41,281 bases of DNA from VBCK01 sp035511515 (GCA_035511515.1 DATKFG010000007.1:1-41281); one strand, 5' to 3'; shown: positions 24,750 through 34,021, numbered from the stretch's first letter. Translations and numbers: made by a program. The notes: generated by a model from the letters alone, not told the origin.

Positions 24750-26597
24750 TTAGCCGAGCCGCTCGACCAGGCGCTGCCGCACCGAATGCAGCACGGCGGG
24801 AATCCGCTCACCCATTTTCGAGAAGAACTCGGCGTGCGATTGCAGCTCGCGCCGCCAGTCGGCGGCCGACAGCTCGGTGGCCCGTTCGAACGAGCCCGGA
24901 TCGAAGCGCAGCCCGTCCCAACGCAGATCGCCGAAGCGCGGCACGAGCCCGAGGAAAGTCTCGGCGCCGTCGCTCAGGCCCGCCACGCGCCCCACGATCC
25001 ACTCGAGCACGCGCATGTTCTCCGCGTAGCCGGGCCAGACGAAACGGCCCGCCTGGTCCGTGCGGAACCAGTTCACGCAGAATATTCGCGGTGGCCGCAC
25101 GCCGCCGGCGGCCAGCTTTTCGCCCAGGCTCAGCCAGTGCCTGAAATACTCGCCCACGTGATAGCCGAGGAAGGGCAGCATCGCGAACGGATCGCGCCGC
25201 AGCACCCCCAGCGAGCCGGCCTGCGCGGCGGTCGTTTCCGATGCCAGCGTGGCCGCCATGTAAACGCCCTCCTGCCAGTTTCTCGCCTCGGTCACCAGAG
25301 GCACCGTGTTGGAGCGGCGGCCGCCGAAGACGAACGCGTCGATCGGAACGCCCAGCGGATTTTCCCAGTCCGGATCGATCGACGGGCATTGCGAGGCCGC
25401 CACCGTAAAGCGCGAATTCGGGTGCGCCGCCTTGCGTTGCTCGGCGGCACCGACCGCAGGGGTCCAATCGCGACCCTGCCAGTCGACGCAGTGGGCCGGC
25501 GGCTCGCTCAGCCCTTCCCACCACACGTCGCCGTCGTCGGTCAGCGCCACATTCGTGAAGATCACGTTCGCGTGCAGCATGCCGATGGCGTTCGGGTTGG
25601 TGCGTGCACCGGTACCCGGCGCCACTCCGAACACGCCGGCCTCGGGGTTCATCGCGTACAGGCGTCCGTCCGGGCCCGGGCGGATCCAGGCGATGTCCTC
25701 GCCGATCGTCGTCACTTTCCACCCGGAAAATTGCGCCGGCGGCACCAGCATCGCGAAATTGGTCTTACCGCAGGCGGACGGGAAGGCGGCTGCTACGTGG
25801 ACCTTGCGTCCCTGCGGCGTGGTCACGCCCAGGATCAGCATGTGCTCGGCGAGCCAGCCCTCGTCACGCCCCATGACCGAGGCGATGCGCAGCGCCAGGC
25901 ACTTTTTCCCGAGCAGCGCATTGCCGCCATAGCCGGAACCGAAACTCCAGATCTCGCGCGACTCGGGAAAGTGCACGATGTACTTGGTCGGGTTGCACGG
26001 CCAGCGCGCATCCGGCTGGCCGGGCGCCAGCGGCGCGCCAACCGAATGCACGCACGGAACGAACGGCTCCGCCTCGCCCAGCGCCTCGACCACCGGTTTG
26101 CCCACCCGGGTCATCAGGTGCATGTTGACCACGACGTACGGGCTGTCGGTCAGCTCGACGCCGACCTGCGCGAAGGGGCTGCCGACCGGGCCCATCGAAA
26201 AGGGAACCACGTACATCGTGCGGCCGCGCATGCAGCCGGCGAAGACCCGATCGAGCGTGACGCGCATTTCGTCCGGCGCCGCCCAGTTGTTGGTCGGCCC
26301 CGCGTCTTCCGGGCGCTGGCTGCAGATGAAGGTGCGGTCCTCGACCCGCGCGACATCCTGCGGATCGGACCAGGCCAGGTACGAGTTCGGCCGCTTCAGT
26401 GGATTCAGCCGCCGCAACATGCCGCTGGCCACCATCTGGTCGCACAGCCGGTCGTATTCCGCGCGCGATCCGTCGCACCAGACGATTCGCTCCGGCTCGG
26501 TCAGCTGCGCGACCCGGGCGACCCATTGGATCAGCGCCTGGTGGCGCACGGCCGCGGGCGCAGCCAGAAACCCTACTCGCGAGGGTACGGCGCTCAT
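24750..26597 (-). CDS. pckG: Phosphoenolpyruvate carboxykinase (GTP)
   Basis: This enzyme converts oxaloacetate and GTP to phosphoenolpyruvate, CO2 and GDP, the first committed step of gluconeogenesis. The 615-residue product matches the GTP class: MGRDEGWLAEHMLILGV, the P-loop segment FPSACGKTN with the reactive Cys, the nucleotide-binding TIGEDIAWIRPG, RTNPNAIGMLH, and VFGGRRSNTVPLV. GGAGGAG 8 bases before the ATG is a near-ideal ribosome-binding site. It stands alone between a cold-shock gene and an AsmA-like gene. Confidence 0.97.
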   Translation of the reverse strand: MSAVPSRVGFLAAPAAVRHQALIQWVARVAQLTEPERIVWCDGSRAEYDRLCDQMVASGMLRRLNPLKRPNSYLAWSDPQDVARVEDRTFICSQRPEDAGPTNNWAAPDEMRVTLDRVFAGCMRGRTMYVVPFSMGPVGSPFAQVGVELTDSPYVVVNMHLMTRVGKPVVEALGEAEPFVPCVHSVGAPLAPGQPDARWPCNPTKYIVHFPESREIWSFGSGYGGNALLGKKCLALRIASVMGRDEGWLAEHMLILGVTTPQGRKVHVAAAFPSACGKTNFAMLVPPAQFSGWKVTTIGEDIAWIRPGPDGRLYAMNPEAGVFGVAPGTGARTNPNAIGMLHANVIFTNVALTDDGDVWWEGLSEPPAHCVDWQGRDWTPAVGAAEQRKAAHPNSRFTVAASQCPSIDPDWENPLGVPIDAFVFGGRRSNTVPLVTEARNWQEGVYMAATLASETTAAQAGSLGVLRRDPFAMLPFLGYHVGEYFRHWLSLGEKLAAGGVRPPRIFCVNWFRTDQAGRFVWPGYAENMRVLEWIVGRVAGLSDGAETFLGLVPRFGDLRWDGLRFDPGSFERATELSAADWRRELQSHAEFFSKMGERIPAVLHSVRQRLVERLG

Positions 26598-26627
26598 GGT
26601 TAATTCTCCTCCCCTTTTTCTTGTTTT

Positions 26628-26664
26628 GTAAAAGGACCCCGCGGCGCTCCTCGCCGGCGCCGCG
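26628..26664 (-). terminator. Likely terminator after the cold-shock gene
   Basis: On the minus strand an 8-bp GC stem (CGCGGCGC, 9-base loop, GCGCCGCG) is followed by a short T-run in GGGTCCTTTTAC, 20 bp past the stop. The T-run is short. Confidence 0.5.
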
Positions 26665-26683
26665 TGGATCGATCCCGCGCCGC

Positions 26684-26890
26684 TCAGGATAGCGGAACGA
26701 TCTCGACGGCCTGCGGCCCTTTTTGCCCCTGCTGGACCTGATATTCGACGCGCTGGTTTTCCTTCAGCGTTCGAAATCCCTTGGACTTGATGCCGCTGTA
26801 GTGAGCGAAGACATCGCTGCCGCCATCGTCGGGCTTGATGAAACCGAATCCCTTGGTTTCATTGAACCACTTAACAACGCCTGTGGGCAT
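26684..26890 (-). CDS. Cold-shock domain protein (CspA family)
   Basis: Cold-shock proteins are small OB-fold nucleic-acid chaperones that bind single-stranded RNA or DNA. The 68-residue product reads MPTGVVKWFNETKGFGFIKP at its start, with RNP1 KGFGFIKP and an RNP2 variant VFAHYS, and ends ANIV-like as VEIVPLS. The frame continues upstream, but the ATG at 26888-26890 is the family start and has AAAGAG 6 bases before it. A long upstream gap may be a regulatory leader. Which paralogue (cspA, cspD or other) cannot be told. Confidence 0.95.
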   Translation of the reverse strand: MPTGVVKWFNETKGFGFIKPDDGGSDVFAHYSGIKSKGFRTLKENQRVEYQVQQGQKGPQAVEIVPLS

Positions 26891-27237
26891 AGCAAGCTCT
26901 TTGTTGTATGCGCGGGAAGCGCCCGCGGCGCGCAAGCGATGAATCCATGGGTCGATGCGGAATGGCCGGAGGACGACTTGTGGCAGGACTTCGACGTGCA
27001 ACGCGGAGGAGCTATGCGAGCCTGAGCACCGGAATCCAATAAACGCAGCGCGGTCATCGACTGCGAGAAAACGCTACTCCATTCGGAACCGGTGCGCCAG
27101 TATTTGGTGCGTTTCAGGCGACAAGCGGCGTCGATGCGGCGCCGGAATTGCGCATGCAGCGACTGATATTTCATCGAGGGTATATGGTTTAAAAACGCCG
27201 CTGGCGCGCTGCGGCGCCTCGTGTGCGCCGGGCCGCC
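26891..27237. other. Intergenic region upstream of the cold-shock gene
   Basis: These 347 bp hold the terminator of the upstream exporter operon (27188-27216) and then about 295 bp that could contain the promoter and a long 5' leader of the cold-shock gene. I see no protein-coding frame with codon features of a gene and could not define a promoter. Confidence 0.5.
27188..27216 (-). terminator. Rho-independent terminator of the exporter operon
   Basis: On the minus strand CGCCGC, a 9-base loop and GCGGCG are followed by TTTTTAAA, 22 bp past the stop of the last permease gene. Confidence 0.65.
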
Positions 27238-28404
27238 TCAGCTCGCCCGCAGCGCGTCTACGATGCGCATCCGCGCCGCCTTGGCGGCCGGCAGAACACC
27301 GCCCGCCAGGCCCATCACCAGAGCGAACACGATCGAGCGCAGCACCACGCCCGGCGTGAGCTCGAAGGAGAACGCGAGCTCGGAGAAGGTCTGGAAGTTG
27401 GTGGTCGAGATCCGCACCGACTGCAGCATCGAGGCGCCAGCCAGTCCAGCCACGCCGCCGACCAGCGCCAGCAGCATCGACTCGAGCAGGAACGCGGCCA
27501 GGATCGAGCGCCGTGCGAAGCCCAGCGCGCGCAAGGTGCCGATCTCGCCGGTTCGGGTTGCGACCGAGGCGTACATCGTAATGGCCGCGCCGATCATCGC
27601 GCCGAGCGAAAAGATGATCGACAGCGTCAGGCCCAGGATGCGGATGAAATCGGACATCTGGCGCGACTGGTCCTCGTAGTAGCGCCGCTCGGGCCGGGCC
27701 TGCAGCTGCAGGCGCGGGTCGGCGTCGATGGCGGCGCGCAGCGCCTCGAAGCGTGCGGGCGAGGCGAGGCGCACGATCAGCGACGAGTAGACCGTGCGCC
27801 GGAATGCCTGCAGCAGCTGTTCGCAGTCGCCCCAGATCTCCGAATCGAACGCGGTGCGCTGCGCATCGAAGCGGCCGACGATCAGCCACTCACGCTGCGC
27901 GAAGTGCAGCGTCTGCCCGACGGCGGCGCCGTTGAAATCGTGCGCCACCGAATTGCCCACGATCACCTCGCTCGCCCCGGGCCGGAACATGCGGCCCTCG
28001 ACCACCCGCACCTGGCTGCGCAGCTGCACCCCGAGCGGCGACAGGCCGCGCACCGGCACGTTGGTGCGCTGCCCGCTGCCTCGCTTGCTGAGCGAGTCGA
28101 GCACCACCACCTCTCTGGACGACAGCGTGCCGCCGTCGGGGCCGAGCGCGATCTGCGGCAGGGTCTCCACCACGGCGGCCGTATCGCGCTCGATTCCGCT
28201 TTGCACCTCGGTGTCCGCTCCCTTGCGTATGACCACGACGTTCGAGTCGCTGCCGCTGGAAACCATGGTGGACTTCAGTCCCGCGTCCAGCATCAACACC
28301 GCGCTGAACACGAACACGACCAGCGCCATGCCGCCGGCCGTCAGCACCGTGGTCAGCCGGCGCACCCACAGGTTGCGCGCGACGTAGCTCAGCGGAACGG
28401 GCAT
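27238..28404 (-). CDS. ABC transporter permease, FtsX/MacB-like (second permease)
   Basis: The 388-residue product has the FtsX-type layout: one N-terminal membrane helix (VLTAGGMALVVFVFSAVLML), a periplasmic domain of about 230 residues, then three C-terminal helices (IIFSLGAMIGAAITMYASV, ILAAFLLESMLLALVGGVAGL, SIVFALVMGLAGGVLPA). The coupling segment TRTGEIGTLRALGFARRSI before the third helix is typical. It is the last gene of the adaptor-ATPase-permease-permease operon, separated from the first permease by a repeat. The two permeases probably form a heterodimer; the substrate is unknown. Confidence 0.9.
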   Translation of the reverse strand: MPVPLSYVARNLWVRRLTTVLTAGGMALVVFVFSAVLMLDAGLKSTMVSSGSDSNVVVIRKGADTEVQSGIERDTAAVVETLPQIALGPDGGTLSSREVVVLDSLSKRGSGQRTNVPVRGLSPLGVQLRSQVRVVEGRMFRPGASEVIVGNSVAHDFNGAAVGQTLHFAQREWLIVGRFDAQRTAFDSEIWGDCEQLLQAFRRTVYSSLIVRLASPARFEALRAAIDADPRLQLQARPERRYYEDQSRQMSDFIRILGLTLSIIFSLGAMIGAAITMYASVATRTGEIGTLRALGFARRSILAAFLLESMLLALVGGVAGLAGASMLQSVRISTTNFQTFSELAFSFELTPGVVLRSIVFALVMGLAGGVLPAAKAARMRIVDALRAS

Positions 28405-28416
28405 TTTTTACTCCGA

Positions 28417-28522
28417 GCCCTCACGCCCTCACCCCCTCCCCTCTCCCGGCTCACGCACTTGCGGCGCCCGATCGCCCCTCGCCCGCGCAGCGGGAGAGGG
28501 GAGGGGGTGAGGGCGTGAGGGC
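28417..28522. repeat. Second copy of the REP-like inverted repeat
   Basis: A perfect 32-bp inverted repeat (28417-28448 with 28491-28522). Bases 28471-28513 are identical to the right arm of the element after yidC (8955-8997). It lies between two permease genes of one operon and may weaken expression of the distal gene or stabilise the upstream mRNA. Confidence 0.85.
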
Positions 28523-28525
28523 CGC

Positions 28526-29686
28526 TCAGCCGACATGTCGCAAACCCTCCACGATCCGCACCCGAGAGGCGCGCACCATCGGCGCCAGCGCGGCGATCAG
28601 CCCGACCGCCAGCGCACAGGCGGCTTGCATCCGCAGCGTCTGGCCGGATACCTCGAAGCGGGCGAACATCGCGCTCGTTGCGCGATGAAAGGCGGCGGCC
28701 ACCGGGCGGGTCAGCAGCAGCGCCACGATGCCGCCGATGGCGCACAGCAGCGCGCTCTCGGCCAGAATCAGCTGCGCCACGAAGCCCGGCCCGAAACCGA
28801 GCGCCTTCAGGGTCGCGTACTCCGACAGGCGCTCGCGTGCCGTCATCGCCATGGTGTTGGCGGTCACCGCCAGGATGATCACGATCACCACGTACGACAC
28901 GCCCGAGATGATCCGGACGATGGTGCCGAACATCGACAGGAAGTTCAGCTGGAACGACCGCTCGCTCTCGGTGAGCGTCTCGGCGAGCGAATTGCGGAAT
29001 TGCGAATCGATCTCCTGCGACACGTCGGCCACCCGCTCCGGATCGGCCAGGTCCATCACGAACACGCCGACCCGGTTGGCGCGGGTCGGGTACTTCAGCT
29101 TCAGGTACTCGTTCAGGTAGTCGAAGTGGAAGTACATCTGCCGCGTGATGGCCGAGGCGTCCCGGCCCTCGTAGATCGCGCGGATGTTGAATTCCCAGTT
29201 GCCCGGGTAGATGGTGCCGCGGATCGGCAGCTTGTCGCCGACCTTGAAGCCGTACAGGTCCGCGAGCTGACGGCCCACCACGCAACCCTGGCGATCGCGC
29301 ACGAAGTCGTGGAACTCGCCGGGCTTGAACACGAACTCCGGATAGATCGGGAAGAAGTTTTCGTCATCGACGGCGAATTGCGCGAAAAACGACTTCTCGT
29401 CGCGCCACACTCCGCCGAACCAGTTCGAAGCGGCCACGCGCCGCACGCCCTCGACGGCGCGGATGCGGTCGCGGTAGTAAAGCGGCAGCGAAAACGTCAG
29501 CGAAATCGCGCTGCGGGTGACGACCCGCGTGGCCGAAGCCATTTCAACACCGGCGTTCCAGGCTCCAACGACCGTCTGCAGCAGGCCGTAGGCCACCAGC
29601 GCGATGACCAGGCCCAGCAGCGTGAGCACGCTGCGCAGCCGGGCGCGGAAGGCGTTGCGCAGCGCAAGTCGGAGGAAGAAGAGCAC
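28526..29686 (-). CDS. ABC transporter permease, FtsX/MacB-like (first permease)
   Basis: The 386-residue product has an N-terminal helix (VLTLLGLVIALVAYGLLQTV), a large periplasmic domain with segments such as VGRQLADLYGFKVGDKLPIRG, and three C-terminal helices (IISGVSYVVIVIILAVTANTMAM, LILAESALLCAIGGIVALLL, AACALAVGLIAALAPMV). TARERLSEYATLKALGFG is the coupling segment to the ATPase. It starts 3 bp after the ATPase stop. The family moves lipoproteins, peptides, macrolides or glycolipids outward by a mechanical mechanism; nothing here fixes the substrate. Confidence 0.9.
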   Translation of the reverse strand: MLFFLRLALRNAFRARLRSVLTLLGLVIALVAYGLLQTVVGAWNAGVEMASATRVVTRSAISLTFSLPLYYRDRIRAVEGVRRVAASNWFGGVWRDEKSFFAQFAVDDENFFPIYPEFVFKPGEFHDFVRDRQGCVVGRQLADLYGFKVGDKLPIRGTIYPGNWEFNIRAIYEGRDASAITRQMYFHFDYLNEYLKLKYPTRANRVGVFVMDLADPERVADVSQEIDSQFRNSLAETLTESERSFQLNFLSMFGTIVRIISGVSYVVIVIILAVTANTMAMTARERLSEYATLKALGFGPGFVAQLILAESALLCAIGGIVALLLTRPVAAAFHRATSAMFARFEVSGQTLRMQAACALAVGLIAALAPMVRASRVRIVEGLRHVG

Positions 29687-29689
29687 GGG

Positions 29690-30442
29690 TCAGCCGGTGG
29701 TGAAGGGCGAGGTATCGGTGAGCTGGCCCTTGTCCAGATAGATCAGGTGGTGCGCCGCCTCGGCCGCGCGCGGATCGTGCGTGACCATCGTGATGGTCTT
29801 GCCCAGCTCGACGTTCAAGCGCTCCAGCAGCTTCAGGATGTCCGCGGCCGAGGAGCGATCCAGGTCGCCGGTGGGCTCGTCGGCGATGATCAGCACCGGG
29901 TCGGTGACGAGCGCGCGGGCGATTGCGACGCGCTGCTGCTGGCCTCCCGACAGCTGGTTTGGATAGTGTTCGAGCCGGTCCGACAGGCCGACCAGCTCCA
30001 GCATCAGCTCGGCCCGGCTGCGGCGCTGCGTGCGCGACAGAGCTGTCAGCAGCAGCGGCAACTCGACATTCTCCAGCGCAGTGAGCACTGGCATCAGGTT
30101 GTAGAACTGGAACACGAAACCGACCGTTTCGGCGCGCCATGACGCCAGTGCCGTTTCGCTCAGCCTGGTGATGTCCTGCCCGCCCACCAACAGCTGGCCG
30201 TCGTCGGGCTTGTCGATGCCGGCGATCAGGTTCAGCAGCGTGGTCTTGCCGGACCCGGACGGTCCCATCATCGCGACGAAATCGCCGCTGGCGATCGAAA
30301 GGTTCACATCGGTCAGCACCGGCACGCGCTGGGCACCGCGCCGATAGCTCTTGGAAAGGTGGCGGATCTGCACCAGCGGGGCACCTGCGGGCCGGCCGCG
30401 CGCGCGGGCAGCCGCCTTGGTGGCGCCCGCCGAGTCCTCCAT
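29690..30442 (-). CDS. ABC transporter ATPase, MacB/LolD-like
   Basis: The 250-residue ATPase powers the two permeases that follow. It shows Walker A GPSGSGKT, the Q-loop region FVFQFYNLMPVLTALENVELPL typical of LolD/MacB-type ATPases, the signature LSGGQQQRVAIARAL, Walker B VLIIADEPTGDLD and the switch His in MVTHD. An Ala/Arg-rich tail of about 20 residues precedes the domain. One base separates it from the adaptor gene, so it belongs to the same operon. Confidence 0.95.
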   Translation of the reverse strand: MEDSAGATKAAARARGRPAGAPLVQIRHLSKSYRRGAQRVPVLTDVNLSIASGDFVAMMGPSGSGKTTLLNLIAGIDKPDDGQLLVGGQDITRLSETALASWRAETVGFVFQFYNLMPVLTALENVELPLLLTALSRTQRRSRAELMLELVGLSDRLEHYPNQLSGGQQQRVAIARALVTDPVLIIADEPTGDLDRSSAADILKLLERLNVELGKTITMVTHDPRAAEAAHHLIYLDKGQLTDTSPFTTG

Positions 30443-30443
30443 C

Positions 30444-31694
30444 TCAGGCTTTCCGGGCGGCCACCAGCGTGCCGTCGGCCAGACTGTCCGGCGCTCTGAT
30501 CACGATCCGCGTGCCGGCAGCGACGCCTTCGACGCGCACCAGGTCGCCGATCCTCGATCCGACCCGCACCTCGGTCATCGCGGCGCGCGCTGGCGCTTCG
30601 CCCTTGTCCGCGGGGACCACGAACACGTAGCTCTTGCCGCCCCGCGTGACGATCGCTTCGGGCCGCACCGCCGCCACCGCCGAGCGTTCCGACGATTCCA
30701 GGCGGCGCGACAGGAAGGCCACCTTGGAGCTCATGTCGGGCAGCACCCGCGGGTCGGTTTCGTCGAAGTGCACCTTGACCAGCAAAGTTGCCTTGCTGCG
30801 GTCCACGTCCGGCACGATCCGGCTGACCCGGCCCGCCAGGCGCAGCTCGGGAAAGGCGTCCAGCTGGATCTCGGCCGGCTGTCCGACCGAGATCTGTGCG
30901 ATCGACGATTCGGATACGTCCGCTTCGACCTCGAGCGTGCTCATGTCGGCCATCGTCACGACGGCGCCGGTCGTGCCCGAGGCGGCTGAAAACGGCGTCA
31001 GGATGTCGCCGACGTTGGCATTCTTGGTCAGCACGACGCCGTTGAAGGGAGCCAGGATCAGCGTCTGCTCGACGGACACTTCGGCGGCGCGCAGGTTCGC
31101 TTCGGCGACACCGATCTGGGCTCGCAGCGACGCGATCGCCGCCACGGCCTTGTCGTGCCGAGCCACTGCCGAGTCGACCTCGGACGAGGAAATGAAGTTG
31201 CGCTGCGCCAGATCGCGCGTCCGCTTCAGCGCCAGATCGGCGTCGACCAGCTCGGCCTGGCCCTGGGCCAGGTTCGCTTTGGCCGCTTCCACGCTCGCGG
31301 CGGCCTGGTCGCGCTGCGCTTTGACGTCGCGGTTCTCCAGGCGTGCGATCACCTGGTCCTTGCGGACCGGCTGGCCCTCCTGTACACCCAGCCACTCCAG
31401 CCGGCCGGTGCCCTTGCTGGATACCGAGGCATGGGTCGCCGCCGAAACATGCCCGGTCGCGCTCAGCACGGCCACCGCCAGCGAGGGGTAGACCGCGGCC
31501 ACGGTGCCCAGCTCGACCGGCACGGGCCGGCCCCGTTGCAACAGCACCCAGCCCGACGTCGCCAGCACCAACGCCGCCGCGGCCCAGGTCCAGCGGCTCT
31601 TCCACCAGGGGCGCCCGCGGCGCAAGTTCACCGCCGCCGGGTCGCGATCGATCAACAGCTGGGTGAGCGGCGTGGGCGAATCAGGCTTGTTCAT
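30444..31694 (-). CDS. Periplasmic adaptor (HlyD/MacA family) of the exporter
   Basis: Adaptor proteins link an inner-membrane ABC exporter to an outer-membrane channel. The 416-residue product has a short cytoplasmic start, one membrane helix (WTWAAAALVLATSGWVLLQ, residues 35-53), a lipoyl-like half (SSKGTGRLEWLGVQEGQPVRKDQVIARLENRD), a coiled-coil hairpin of about 100 residues, the second half (LILAPFNGVVLTKNANVGDIL) and beta-barrel domains. It is first in the operon, 20 bp after panB. No outer-membrane channel gene is in the window, so a TolC-like partner elsewhere is inferred. Confidence 0.93.
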   Translation of the reverse strand: MNKPDSPTPLTQLLIDRDPAAVNLRRGRPWWKSRWTWAAAALVLATSGWVLLQRGRPVPVELGTVAAVYPSLAVAVLSATGHVSAATHASVSSKGTGRLEWLGVQEGQPVRKDQVIARLENRDVKAQRDQAAASVEAAKANLAQGQAELVDADLALKRTRDLAQRNFISSSEVDSAVARHDKAVAAIASLRAQIGVAEANLRAAEVSVEQTLILAPFNGVVLTKNANVGDILTPFSAASGTTGAVVTMADMSTLEVEADVSESSIAQISVGQPAEIQLDAFPELRLAGRVSRIVPDVDRSKATLLVKVHFDETDPRVLPDMSSKVAFLSRRLESSERSAVAAVRPEAIVTRGGKSYVFVVPADKGEAPARAAMTEVRVGSRIGDLVRVEGVAAGTRIVIRAPDSLADGTLVAARKA

Positions 31695-31714
31695 GTCCGA
31701 GCCTCACCAGCCGG

Positions 31715-32512
31715 TCAGTTCGAGTCGGGGTAGACGTGTTCCGCGGCCGGAAATTGTCCCGACTGCACCTGGGTCAGGTAAGCGCGCGCGGCGGCCTCGA
31801 CGCTGCCGCCTTCGAGCAGGAAGTTCTTCACGAAGCGAGGCCGCTTGTCGGTCGCAACGCCGAGCATGTCGTGCAGCACCAATACCTGGCCGCTGCAAGC
31901 GGCGCTGGCCCCGATGCCGATCGTCAGCGCCTTGGATTCGGCCGCGATCGTGCGGGCGAGCGACTCGGGCACCGCCTCGATCACGACCATCTCGGCGCCG
32001 GCGGCAGCCACCGCGCGAGCGGCCGTGCGGATCCGGGTCGCGGCCTGGCCGCGGCCCTGGATCCGATAGCCGCCGAAACGGTTGACGTGCTGTGGAGTCA
32101 ATCCCACGTGGCCGCAAACCGGAACTCCACGCTCCACCAGGAACGCGATGGTCGGCGCCATTTCCTCCCCGCCTTCGAGCTTGACCATCTGGGCGCCGGC
32201 CTGCAGCAGCCGCACCGCGCTGTCGAACGCCGCCTGCGGGCTTGCCTGGTATGAACCGAACGGCATGTCGGCGACGATGAACGCCCGCTGCGAGCCGCGG
32301 GTCACGGCCCTGGTGTGGTAGGCGACATCGTCCACCGTGACCGGCAGCGTCGAGTCGTGGCCCTGAATCACCATGCCGAGCGAATCGCCGATCAGCAGCG
32401 AGTCGATTCCGGCGCGGTCCAGCACGCCGGCGAAGGACGCGTCGTAGCAGGTCAGCATCGCGATCTTGCGCTCGGCGGCGATGCGGCGAAGGTCAAGCAG
32501 CGTCAATCTCAT
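31715..32512 (-). CDS. panB: 3-methyl-2-oxobutanoate hydroxymethyltransferase
   Basis: PanB makes ketopantoate from 2-oxoisovalerate and methylene-tetrahydrofolate, the first step of pantothenate and CoA synthesis. The 265-residue TIM-barrel product shows MLTCYDASFAGVLDRAGID, LLIGDSLGMV with a metal-binding Asp, VADMPFGSY, MVKLEGGEE, and GHVGLTPQHVNRFGGYRIQG. Length and motifs are standard. The next pathway gene, panC, is not adjacent; it lies between mnmE (81 bp away) and the exporter adaptor. Confidence 0.97.
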   Translation of the reverse strand: MRLTLLDLRRIAAERKIAMLTCYDASFAGVLDRAGIDSLLIGDSLGMVIQGHDSTLPVTVDDVAYHTRAVTRGSQRAFIVADMPFGSYQASPQAAFDSAVRLLQAGAQMVKLEGGEEMAPTIAFLVERGVPVCGHVGLTPQHVNRFGGYRIQGRGQAATRIRTAARAVAAAGAEMVVIEAVPESLARTIAAESKALTIGIGASAACSGQVLVLHDMLGVATDKRPRFVKNFLLEGGSVEAAARAYLTQVQSGQFPAAEHVYPDSN

Positions 32513-32593
32513 CTGCGGCTCCCCAGGTGTTCTCAGGCGCGGGGCGCAAGTATGACGCGCCTGCGGCGGCGCACCTGGCGCCCCTGCCGGAGC

Positions 32594-33985
32594 TTATTTT
32601 CCGATGCAGAACCGGCTGAAAATCTCCCCCAGCAGCTCGTCCGCGGTGACCTGCCCGGTGATTTCGCCCAGCGCCAGCGCGGCCAGTCGCAGCTCCTCGG
32701 CGGCCAGCTCCGGGCGTAGCGCGTCGGGGCGCAGTTGATCGGCGGCGCCCAGCAGGTGAGCCTGGGCGCGGCCGATCGCATCCAGGTGGCGCGCACGCGC
32801 CAGGTACACGCCTTCATCCGATGGGGCCCGATCCCAGCCCGCACGCCGCAGCAGTTCGGCCCGCAGGCTGTCCAGCCCCGCCCCCGTCCTGGCCGAAATG
32901 TACAAATGCCCCTCGCGCAGGCCGGGCGCCTCGCCACTCAAATCCACCTTGTTGATCACCAGGATGTGGGCGGCGTGCGGACCGATCCGGTGCTGCCAGG
33001 CCGCGTCAAGGGCGAACGCTCGCTCGCCACGCGAGACGCGGGCGGCGGTTTCGACCAGCTCCAGCACGATGTCCGCCTCGGCCACGGCGTCCAGCGTGCG
33101 CTCGATGCCGAGCTGCTCGACTTCGTCCGCCGTCGCGCGCAACCCGGCGGTGTCGATGAGGTTCAGCACCAGGCCGCCGATGTCGACGCTGCGCTCGATC
33201 CGATCGCGCGTGGTCCCCGGATGCGCCGTCACGATGGCGATGTCCTGTCCGGCCAGCGCATTGAGCAGGCTGGACTTGCCCACGTTGGGCGCGCCGACCA
33301 GCGCCACTCGCAGCCCCTCGCGCAGCACCGCGCCCAGGCGTGCGCGCCGCATCACATCGTCGACCGCTCGCTGCAGGCGGGCCACGCGGTCGCGCACATC
33401 CCTCGCGCCCAGCTCTTCGAGGTCTTCTTCGGGGAAATCGAGCGTGGCCTCGATCAAGGCGCGCGCCTCGGTCAACTGTGCGGCCAGATGCTGCAGCGCG
33501 CCCGAAAACTCGCCCGCCAGGCTGCGGTTGGCGCTGCGGGCCGCCGCCTCCGTGCTCGCATCGATCAGATCGGCGACCGCCTCCGCCTGCGCCAGGTCGA
33601 GCCGGTCGTTCAGGAACGCGCGGCGTGTGAATTCGCCCGGTTCGGCCAGCCGCGCCCCGATGGGGCGGCCGGCCTCCAGGCATCGGGCCAGCAGCATGCG
33701 CAGCACGGTCGGGCCGCCGTGACCCTGCAGCTCCAGCACGTCCTGGCCGGTATAGGAATGCGGAGCTCGATACAGGATGGCGATGCCCTCGTCGATCGCC
33801 CGGCCCTCGGCGTCGACAAACCGCGCATGGGTGGCGCGCCGCGGTTGCAAGCTGCCGGCCCGGACGGAACCGAGCACGCCGGCGATGATCGCCTCGATAT
33901 CCGGCCCGGACACGCGCACCACGCCGATGCCGGCGCGGCCCGCGGCGGTGGCGATGGCGACGATCGGATCCGCGTCAGAGCCCAT
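32594..33985 (-). CDS. mnmE: tRNA modification GTPase MnmE
   Basis: MnmE is the GTPase partner of MnmG in U34 modification. The 463-residue product has the N-terminal folate-binding domain (PIVAIATAAGRAGIGVVRVSG), then a helical domain carrying the G domain with VGAPNVGKSSLLNAL, the DTAG switch (LIDTAGLRATADEVE) and NKVD, and ends in the conserved CIGK with its Cys. The frame is open further upstream, but the ATG at 33983-33985 is the family start. In Pseudomonas and many other bacteria mnmE follows yidC directly; here 25 kb separates them. Confidence 0.97.
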   Translation of the reverse strand: MGSDADPIVAIATAAGRAGIGVVRVSGPDIEAIIAGVLGSVRAGSLQPRRATHARFVDAEGRAIDEGIAILYRAPHSYTGQDVLELQGHGGPTVLRMLLARCLEAGRPIGARLAEPGEFTRRAFLNDRLDLAQAEAVADLIDASTEAAARSANRSLAGEFSGALQHLAAQLTEARALIEATLDFPEEDLEELGARDVRDRVARLQRAVDDVMRRARLGAVLREGLRVALVGAPNVGKSSLLNALAGQDIAIVTAHPGTTRDRIERSVDIGGLVLNLIDTAGLRATADEVEQLGIERTLDAVAEADIVLELVETAARVSRGERAFALDAAWQHRIGPHAAHILVINKVDLSGEAPGLREGHLYISARTGAGLDSLRAELLRRAGWDRAPSDEGVYLARARHLDAIGRAQAHLLGAADQLRPDALRPELAAEELRLAALALGEITGQVTADELLGEIFSRFCIGK

Positions 33986-34021
33986 CGATGTGGTCGCATC
34001 CAGTTTTTCTAAACTTGCCCG

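Noticed and set aside
27223..28518. 431-residue open frame opposite the permease gene
   Set aside because: Antisense shadow; crosses the REP-like repeat and lacks any recognisable domain.
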